A DNA stretch of 27,072 bases from an uncultured Clostridium sp. GTDB taxonomy: Bacteria > Bacillota > Clostridia > Clostridiales > Clostridiaceae. Location of the stretch: the NCBI GenBank assembly GCA_900539375.1, contig UQBY01000031.1, forward strand, positions 1 through 27,072. Reading direction: 5' to 3'. Below the pieces are notes generated by a model, which was given only the letters and a program-made list of their open reading frames with translations, was not told where the DNA came from and made no database searches. The stretch's first letter is position 1, and each line of letters begins with the position of its first letter. Shown here piece by piece: positions 21,059 to 27,072 of the stretch. The position numbers and the translations under genes are program-made.

Positions 21059-22219
21059 ATGAAAAATATAACTAAGGATATAATTTATGTAGGTGTAAAT
21101 GACCATAAGGTTGATTTATTTGAAGGACAATATGATGTACCAAATGGTATGGCTTATAATTCATATGTAGTATTAGATGAAAAGGTAACAGTATTTGATA
21201 CAGTTGATGCAAATTTTAATGATGAATGGCTTGAAAATGTTCATAAAGCTTTAGATGGAAGAAAGCCAGATTATCTTGTTGTTCAACATATGGAACCAGA
21301 CCATTCAGCTAATATTTTTAATTTTGCAAAGGTATATCCAGATGCAAAGATTGTTGCAAATACAAAGACTTTTGTAATGATGAAACAATTCTTTGGAACA
21401 GATTTTTCAGATAGACAAATAGTTGTTAAAGATGGAGAATCTTTATGTACTGGTAAGCATACATTTACATTTGTCTTTGCACCAATGGTTCATTGGCCAG
21501 AAGTTATGGTTACATATGATAGCTTTGATAAGGTATTATTCTCAGCAGATGGCTTTGGTAAGTTTGGAGCTCTTGATGTAGAAGAAGATTGGGCAGACGA
21601 AGCAAGAAGATATTATATTGGAATAGTAGGTAAATATGGAAAGCCAGTTCAAGCATTATTAAAGAAAGCATCAGCTCTTGATATTCAAATAATTTGTCCA
21701 CTTCATGGACCTATACTTACTGAAAATCTTGGATATTATTTAAATCTTTATAACATATGGTCATCATATGCAGTAGAAGATGATGGAATAGTTTTAGCTT
21801 ATACGTCAGTTTATGGAAATACAAAGAAAGCAGTAGAACTTTTAGCTGAAGAATTAAAGAAGTTAGGTTGTAAAAATGTAATTGTTAATGACCTTGCAAG
21901 ATGTGATATGTCAAAAGCAGTTGCTGATGCATTTAGATATGGTAAGCTTGTTCTTGCTACATTAACATATAATGGTGATGTATTCCCATTTATGAGAGAT
22001 TTTATAGACCATCTTACAGAAAGAAACTATCAAAATCGTACAATTGGTTTAATTGAAAATGGTTCATGGGCTCCTACAGCAGCAAAGGTTATGAAAGCTA
22101 AATTTGAAAAGAGTAGTAATATTAACTTTACAGATACAGTTGTTACAATAAAATCAGCTGTTGATGATGTAGCTAAAGAGTCTATAAAGAAACTTGCACA
22201 AGAAATTTACAATGCTTAA
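21059..22219 (+). CDS. fprA: Flavodiiron protein (class A), oxygen/NO reductase
   Basis: This cytoplasmic 386-residue enzyme reduces O2 to water (and in some members NO to N2O) with electrons from rubredoxin or similar carriers. The N-terminal metallo-beta-lactamase domain has the di-iron ligands His77, Glu79 and Asp81 with His82 (H-M-E-P-D-H), His145 (M-V-H-W), Asp164 (S-A-D-G-F) and His216 (P-L-H-G). The C-terminal flavodoxin domain begins near 243 with the FMN phosphate loop T-S-V-Y-G-N-T at 249-255. Length and two-domain order match class A flavodiiron proteins of clostridia. GGAGG precedes the ATG. The gene is monocistronic with a strong terminator, and it probably protects this anaerobe from oxygen. 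Confidence 0.95.
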   Translation: MKNITKDIIYVGVNDHKVDLFEGQYDVPNGMAYNSYVVLDEKVTVFDTVDANFNDEWLENVHKALDGRKPDYLVVQHMEPDHSANIFNFAKVYPDAKIVANTKTFVMMKQFFGTDFSDRQIVVKDGESLCTGKHTFTFVFAPMVHWPEVMVTYDSFDKVLFSADGFGKFGALDVEEDWADEARRYYIGIVGKYGKPVQALLKKASALDIQIICPLHGPILTENLGYYLNLYNIWSSYAVEDDGIVLAYTSVYGNTKKAVELLAEELKKLGCKNVIVNDLARCDMSKAVADAFRYGKLVLATLTYNGDVFPFMRDFIDHLTERNYQNRTIGLIENGSWAPTAAKVMKAKFEKSSNINFTDTVVTIKSAVDDVAKESIKKLAQEIYNA

Positions 22220-22243
22220 TTAAATATATTATCATAAAAATAA

Positions 22244-22310
22244 ACTACCTTATTAAAAGATTTTAAATAATATATATCATTTAAAAATCCTTATTTAAGG
22301 TAGTATTTTT
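22244..22310 (+). terminator. Terminator after fprA
   Basis: ACTACCTTA (22244-22252) pairs with TAAGGTAGT (22296-22304), with TTTTAAAT/ATTTAAAA (22261-22268 / 22280-22287) nested inside, followed by ATTTTTAT. It starts about 25 nt after the fprA stop. Confidence 0.8.
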
Positions 22311-22369
22311 ATACAATTAATTTTCAATAAATTGTATAAAATAAAAAATAAATAAATAAAAGAAAAATA

Positions 22370-22397
22370 TTGACAAACACACTTAAAGAAATATAAT
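22370..22397 (+). promoter_or_regulatory. Promoter of the first amylase gene
   Basis: TTGACA (22370-22375) and TATAAT (22392-22397) are 16 nt apart. A 14-mer TGTAAAGGTATTCA follows in the leader at about 22427-22440; the second amylase has a close copy. It is reminiscent of a CcpA site but differs at the central CG. Confidence 0.65.
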
Positions 22398-22456
22398 AAA
22401 ATTATAAAAGCTATACAAAACTACAATGTAAAGGTATTCAAAAAAGGGGGATAATA

Positions 22457-24664
22457 ATGAAAAAACTATTGTTAGGATTGCTAATAACAGCTTCTTTAGT
22501 AGGGACAGGTATTGGAGCACAATATAAAATACCTTCAGCAAAGACATCTATAAAAGCAGAAGCAGCCGAAAAAGGAGTAACTATATATTTTAAGTGTGAA
22601 TCAGGAACTCCAAGCATATATTATTGGAATTCAAATCCTAAAAATTTAGAAGTAGAGTTTCCAGGAGTAGAAATGGAACTTGATAGTACACAAACAGGTG
22701 GAAATTGGTATAAAGCAACTTTTTCTGATGTAACAAAAATTAATATGTTGTTTAGTGTAAACGGAGTACAAACAGCAGATTTAACAAGAAAGACAGGAAC
22801 ATGGTGGTATAAAGATAATAAGTGGTATAATAAAAATCCAGAAGACAATTCTCAAGGTGGCGGAGGAGAAGCCTTAGGTGGAGATTTTAGAGATGAAACT
22901 ATATATTTTGTTATGACAACAAGATTCTATGATGGAGATTCTTCTAACAATGTTCATTGTTGGGATGATAAAAAAGCAGGAAATCCAGATTCAGACCCAG
23001 CTTGGAGAGGAGATTTTAAGGGGCTTATAGAAAAGCTTGATTATATTAAAGCTATGGGATTTTCAGCAATATGGATAACTCCAGTAGTAAAGAATATGAG
23101 TGCATATGATTATCATGGATACCATGCAGTTAATTTTAATGAAGTAGATCCAAGATATGAAAGTGAAGGGGCAACTTATCAAGATTTAATTAATGCAGCT
23201 CATGCTAAAGGATTAAAAATAATTCAAGATGTAGTATTTAATCATACTTCTAATAATGGTGAAGAAAATTTATTTCCACTAGTAACTAAAACTGGAGGAG
23301 AGGATACTTTTGAAAATGCCAAGAGAATTGATGGAAGTGTGTTACCAGAAAATTATGATTCATTAGATTCTGGCGCTAAGCATACAGCTAGATATGAAGC
23401 AATGAAAGGTTCAGGAGACCCTAATAATATTTATCATCATCAAGATGGAATAGATTATGAAGGTTTTACAGCAACTACAGGACAGTTTGCTGATGATTGT
23501 GTTGACTTAAATACAGAAAATCCAACAGTTTATAACTACTTAATAGATGCATATACAAAATATATAAAAATGGGTGTTGATGCATTTAGAGTAGATACAG
23601 TTAAGCATATTTCAAGATTAACATTTAATGAAACTTTCTTACCAGCATTTATGAAAGTAGGTGGAGATGATTTTTACATGTTTGGAGAATGTGCTGCAAG
23701 AGTTAATGAAATATGGAATCGTGGAGTACCTCCAGTTTCCTCCCAATTCTATACTTGGAAAGAAGAAAAGGATTATGGATGGTCAGATACAGATGCTTTA
23801 TCTAATTGTAAAGCAACAGAAAATCAATATAAAGATAATACAAATGTAGCAACTCAAAGAACATCAAATAATGCTTTCTTAAATGGAAATGAATATCATA
23901 CACCAGACTATAGTCAAAGATCTCATTTAGATATGATTGATTTTACAATGCATTGGAACTTTGATTATGCACGTAATGCATTCCAAAAAGGTTTAGAAGA
24001 AGATAAATATTATAATGATTCAACATGGAATGTTGTTTATGTTGATTCTCATGACTATGGTCCAAATACTGACGATAGATATGATGGTGGAACTGATAAC
24101 TGGGCAGAAAATTTAGACCTTATGTTTACATTTAGAGGAATACCATGTTTATATTATGGTAGTGAAGTAGAATTCCAAAAAGGAAAGAAAATAGATTATG
24201 GTAATACTGCACCATTAAGTACAAGTGGAAGAGCATATTTTGGAGATTACCTAGAAGGTTCTGTTGATGTAACAGATTATGGTGAATATTCAAATGCAAC
24301 AGGAACAATGGCAGAAACATTAAATTCTACATTATCTAAGCATATACAAAGACTTAATAAGATAAGAAGAGCTGTGCCAGCATTAAGTAAGGGACAATAT
24401 TCAACTGAAGGAATTTCAGGAGATGCTATGGCATATAAGAAACGTTATACAGGAAATGGAGTAGACAGCTTTGCTTGTGTAGCAATAAGTGGTTCTGCAA
24501 CATTTACAGGAATACCAGCAGGAACTTATACAGATGCTATTACAGGTAAAACTATTCAATGTAATGGAACATTAACAACAGATTCTGTTGGAAAAGGAAA
24601 CATGAGAGTCTATGTTCTTAATGGACCAGGCAAGATTGGTGAAGATGGAGAATATTTAAAATAG
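22457..24664 (+). CDS. Secreted alpha-amylase, CBM26 + GH13
   Basis: This 735-residue secreted starch-degrading enzyme has an N-terminal signal peptide (about 1-37, hydrophobic L-L-L-G-L-L-I-T-A, probable cleavage near A-E-A-A). A starch-binding CBM26-like domain (about 38-128) has Y-Y-W-N, P-G-V-E-M and W-W-Y-K-D-N-K-W-Y. After a short Gly-rich linker comes the GH13 catalytic barrel, starting at D-E-T-I-Y-F-V-M-T-T-R-F-Y-D-G. Catalytic residues: nucleophile Asp380 (G-V-D-A-F-R-V-D), acid/base Glu411 (M-F-G-E) and Asp533 (V-D-S-H-D); region I is D-V-V-F-N-H. A C-terminal beta domain closes the protein. GGGGG lies 8 nt before the ATG. There is no cell-wall anchor. A tandem paralogue follows. 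Confidence 0.95.
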   Translation: MKKLLLGLLITASLVGTGIGAQYKIPSAKTSIKAEAAEKGVTIYFKCESGTPSIYYWNSNPKNLEVEFPGVEMELDSTQTGGNWYKATFSDVTKINMLFSVNGVQTADLTRKTGTWWYKDNKWYNKNPEDNSQGGGGEALGGDFRDETIYFVMTTRFYDGDSSNNVHCWDDKKAGNPDSDPAWRGDFKGLIEKLDYIKAMGFSAIWITPVVKNMSAYDYHGYHAVNFNEVDPRYESEGATYQDLINAAHAKGLKIIQDVVFNHTSNNGEENLFPLVTKTGGEDTFENAKRIDGSVLPENYDSLDSGAKHTARYEAMKGSGDPNNIYHHQDGIDYEGFTATTGQFADDCVDLNTENPTVYNYLIDAYTKYIKMGVDAFRVDTVKHISRLTFNETFLPAFMKVGGDDFYMFGECAARVNEIWNRGVPPVSSQFYTWKEEKDYGWSDTDALSNCKATENQYKDNTNVATQRTSNNAFLNGNEYHTPDYSQRSHLDMIDFTMHWNFDYARNAFQKGLEEDKYYNDSTWNVVYVDSHDYGPNTDDRYDGGTDNWAENLDLMFTFRGIPCLYYGSEVEFQKGKKIDYGNTAPLSTSGRAYFGDYLEGSVDVTDYGEYSNATGTMAETLNSTLSKHIQRLNKIRRAVPALSKGQYSTEGISGDAMAYKKRYTGNGVDSFACVAISGSATFTGIPAGTYTDAITGKTIQCNGTLTTDSVGKGNMRVYVLNGPGKIGEDGEYLK

Positions 24665-24684
24665 AATATTAAAAATAAAAAAAG

Positions 24685-24772
24685 ACTATTGCAAAAAATA
24701 TGAATATAGTAATTTATTTTTAAAAATTACTATATTTAGGATAAAATGTTTTATTTGCAATAGTTTTTTTAA
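24685..24772 (+). terminator. Terminator after the first amylase gene
   Basis: ACTATTGCAAA (24685-24695) pairs with TTTGCAATAGT (24754-24764). A second stem, AATATAGTAATTT / AAATTACTATATT (about 24703-24736), is nested within. A T-run follows (24764-24770). The two amylase genes are therefore probably transcribed separately. Confidence 0.8.
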
Positions 24773-24810
24773 ATAATTATAACAAAAATAAATTATTTAC
24801 AAGAAAAATA

Positions 24811-24838
24811 TTGATAAAATTAAGAAAACAATTATAAT
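24811..24838 (+). promoter_or_regulatory. Promoter of the second amylase gene
   Basis: TTGATA (24811-24816) and TATAAT (24833-24838) are 16 nt apart, the same spacing as in the first gene. The leader holds TGTAATGGTATTCA at about 24869-24882, framed by AATGAAT and ATTCATT arms. The likeness to the first promoter indicates duplication of gene plus control region. Confidence 0.65.
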
Positions 24839-24899
24839 AAAAGTATACATAAAAAATAAACCAATGAATGTAATGGTATTCATTGAATGGGGGAACGAG

Positions 24900-27072
24900 A
24901 TGAGAATGAAAAAACTATTATTAGGATTGTTAATAACAACTTCTCTAGTAGGGACAGGTATTGGAGCACAATATAAAATACCTTCAGCAAAGACATCTAT
25001 AAAAGCAGAAGCAGCTGAAAAGGGCGTAACTGTTTATTTTAAGTGTGAATCAGGTACTCCTAATATATATTACTGGAATTCGAATCCTAAGAATTTAGAA
25101 GTAGAATTTCCAGGAGTGGAAATGGAACTTGATAGTACTCAAAAAGGTGGAAATTGGTACAAAGCAACTTTTTCTGATGTAACAAAAATCAATATGCTAT
25201 TTAGTGTAAATGGGGTACAAACAGCAGATTTAACAAGAAAAACAGGAACATGGTGGTATAAAGATAATAAATGGTACAATAAAAATCCAGAAGACAATGG
25301 AAGTGGAAATACCACTACAGGGGAACAATTAGGTGGAGACTTAAGAGATGATTCTATATATTTTGTTATGACAACAAGATTTTATGATGGTGATACTTCT
25401 AATAATGTTCATTGTTGGGAGGATACAAAAGCTAAAAATCCAGATTCAGACCCAGCTTGGAGAGGAGATTTCCAAGGACTTATAGACAAGCTTGATTATA
25501 TTAAAGCAATGGGATTTTCAGCAATATGGATAACTCCAGTTGTAGAAAATGCTTCAGGATATGATTATCATGGATATCATGCTCTAAATTTCATGAAGGT
25601 AGATCCAAGATATGAAAGTGAAGGGGCAACATATCAAGATTTAATAGATGCAGCTCATGCTAAGGGATTAAAAATAATACAAGACGTTGTATTTAACCAT
25701 ACAGGTAACTTTGGAGAATCAAATTTATTCCCAATGTTTGAAAAGGATGAAAGTAATTTAGGTTCTTCAGATTGCATGGAAGAGGTATCAAATTCAGGAT
25801 TACCTTCAAATTATAGTTCATTAAATCCAGATGCACAATATCAAGCAAGACTATCTCGTATGAAGGAAGATGCTAATGATACAAATAATATTTATCATCA
25901 CGAAAAGTCATTACAATGGGAATCTTATTTAGAACAAACTGGTCAAATTGCAGGTGACTGTGTAGATTTAAATACAGAAAACCCAGAGGTTTCTAAATAT
26001 TTAGTTGATGCATATACTAAATACATAAATATGGGGGTAGATGGATTTAGAATAGATACAGTTAAACATATTTCAAGACTTACTTGGAATAATGATTTAT
26101 TACCACAACTTCAAGCAGCTGGTGGAGATGATTTTACAATGTTTGGAGAAGTTTGTACAAGAGTAAGAAGTGTTTGGAACAGAGATATTCCAGCATTATC
26201 AGCACCTTTCTTTACATGGAAAGAAACTGAAAGTTACCCTTGGGGAGATACTAAAACAAATGAAGCAAGCACTAAAAAACATTATCAAGATCACTCAAAT
26301 GTAAGTAATGAACCTACATCTACTAATGCTTTCTTAAATGGAAATGATTATCATACTCCTGATAGAAGTCAATTCTCAGGAATGAATGTTATTGACTTCC
26401 CAATGCATTGGGCATTTAGAAATGCATATGATGCATTTAGTACAGCCCTTGGTGGAGACCAATATTATAATGATGCAACATGGAATGTAACTTATGTAGA
26501 TTCTCATGACTATGCACCAGATGGAGCACCTGAAAATCAAAGATTTGCAGGAGATCAAGATACTTGGGCAGAAAACTTAAATTTAATGTTTACATTTAGG
26601 GGAATCCCTTGTATATACTATGGTAGTGAAATAGAATTCCAAAAAGGAAAACCAATAGATGTTGGACCTAATGCACCATTAAGTGAAACAGGAAGAGCTT
26701 ATTTTGGAGATAATATAGAAGGTTCAGTTGATGTAACAGATTTTGCTGAATATTCAAATGCAACAGGAACAATGGCAGAAACATTAAATTATCCATTAGC
26801 TAAGCATATTCAAAGACTTAACTTAATAAGAAGACAAATTCCTGCTTTAAGAAAAGGTCAATACTCAACTGAAGGTGTTTCAGGAAGTGGAATGGCATTT
26901 AAGAGACGTTACACAGCAAATGGAGAAGATAGTTTTGTATGTGTTTCTATAAGTGGTTCTGCAACATTTACAGGAATACCAGCTGGAACTTACACAGAAG
27001 TTATTACAGGTAAAACTATTCAATGTAATGGAACATTAACAACAGATTCTGTTGGAAAAGGAAATATGAGAG
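24900..27072 (+). CDS. Secreted alpha-amylase paralogue, CBM26 + GH13 (runs off the window)
   Basis: This frame is open from the ATG at 24900 to the last base, giving 724 residues with no stop; only a short C-terminus should be missing. The layout is as in the upstream gene: signal peptide, CBM26-like domain nearly identical to that of the neighbour, a linker of different sequence (S-G-N-T-T-T-G), then the GH13 barrel. Catalytic residues are Asp386 (G-F-R-I-D), Glu417 (M-F-G-E) and Asp537 (V-D-S-H-D), with D-V-V-F-N-H in region I. The central barrel (about residues 260-500) is clearly diverged, while the ends are almost the same as the first gene. GGGGG precedes the ATG by 6 nt; a second ATG at 24906 is possible. 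It is probably an active enzyme with a different product or substrate profile. Confidence 0.93.
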   Translation, partial: MRMKKLLLGLLITTSLVGTGIGAQYKIPSAKTSIKAEAAEKGVTVYFKCESGTPNIYYWNSNPKNLEVEFPGVEMELDSTQKGGNWYKATFSDVTKINMLFSVNGVQTADLTRKTGTWWYKDNKWYNKNPEDNGSGNTTTGEQLGGDLRDDSIYFVMTTRFYDGDTSNNVHCWEDTKAKNPDSDPAWRGDFQGLIDKLDYIKAMGFSAIWITPVVENASGYDYHGYHALNFMKVDPRYESEGATYQDLIDAAHAKGLKIIQDVVFNHTGNFGESNLFPMFEKDESNLGSSDCMEEVSNSGLPSNYSSLNPDAQYQARLSRMKEDANDTNNIYHHEKSLQWESYLEQTGQIAGDCVDLNTENPEVSKYLVDAYTKYINMGVDGFRIDTVKHISRLTWNNDLLPQLQAAGGDDFTMFGEVCTRVRSVWNRDIPALSAPFFTWKETESYPWGDTKTNEASTKKHYQDHSNVSNEPTSTNAFLNGNDYHTPDRSQFSGMNVIDFPMHWAFRNAYDAFSTALGGDQYYNDATWNVTYVDSHDYAPDGAPENQRFAGDQDTWAENLNLMFTFRGIPCIYYGSEIEFQKGKPIDVGPNAPLSETGRAYFGDNIEGSVDVTDFAEYSNATGTMAETLNYPLAKHIQRLNLIRRQIPALRKGQYSTEGVSGSGMAFKRRYTANGEDSFVCVSISGSATFTGIPAGTYTEVITGKTIQCNGTLTTDSVGKGNMR

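Noticed and set aside
22427..22440. Classical CcpA cre site in the amylase leader
   Set aside because: The central CG of the cre consensus is missing in both amylase copies, so I list it only as an unassigned shared element.
26376..26558. 60-residue frame antisense to the second amylase
   Set aside because: It overlaps the conserved GH13 barrel in full and has no ribosome-binding site or recognisable feature.

Overview
The window looks like chromosomal DNA of a low-GC, spore-former-type Firmicute, most likely Clostridium sensu stricto. The grounds are very AT-rich DNA, heavy use of AGA/TTA/ATA codons, strong GGAGG ribosome-binding sites, a flavodiiron protein, two iron alcohol dehydrogenases and secreted GH13 amylases with CBM26 domains. 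I see no rRNA, tRNA, CRISPR array or phage module.

Layout. (1) 1-740: a 5'-truncated IS256-family element. (2) 767-3000, minus strand: a TetR regulator, aldo/keto reductase and flavodoxin operon. Its promoter carries two identical palindromes. (3) 3041-13746: a catabolic island for an arginine-like amino acid. It has a D-2-hydroxyacid dehydrogenase and a GntR/FCD regulator on the minus strand. On the plus strand it has a polar amino-acid ABC transporter (ATPase, permease, lipoprotein), a DDAH/arginine-deiminase-type amidinohydrolase, a RocB-like M20 hydrolase, an iron alcohol dehydrogenase, a class III aminotransferase and an AEC-family permease. One 14-bp motif (consensus TGTATACAGWATAC) occurs five times here, always in the same orientation relative to transcription and mostly at or just after a predicted start point. 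This maps a probable GntR regulon. (4) 13755-20943: a nitrogen-scavenging island. Agmatinase and a TauA/SsuA-like lipoprotein are on the minus strand. A PucR-type regulator, two NifI-like P-II proteins, an SsuC-like permease, an SsuB-like ATPase and a FucO-like dehydrogenase are on the plus strand. Symmetric GTGCAC-type palindromes flank the pucR-like gene. (5) 21059-22219: flavodiiron protein. (6) 22457-27072: two tandem secreted alpha-amylases, the second cut off by the window edge.

How it may work (inference). Island 3 would import an arginine or N-methylarginine-like compound, release citrulline (DDAH), possibly hydrolyse that to ornithine (RocB-like), then transaminate the terminal amine and reduce the resulting semialdehyde, with the 2-hydroxyacid dehydrogenase as a second redox sink. 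Island 4 would import a small nitrogenous (perhaps guanidino) compound under P-II control and cleave it with the agmatinase homologue. The agmatinase keeps all metal ligands but has an altered substrate loop. A notable shared theme is a strong intrinsic terminator lying between promoter and first gene in three operons of these islands, which suggests attenuation.
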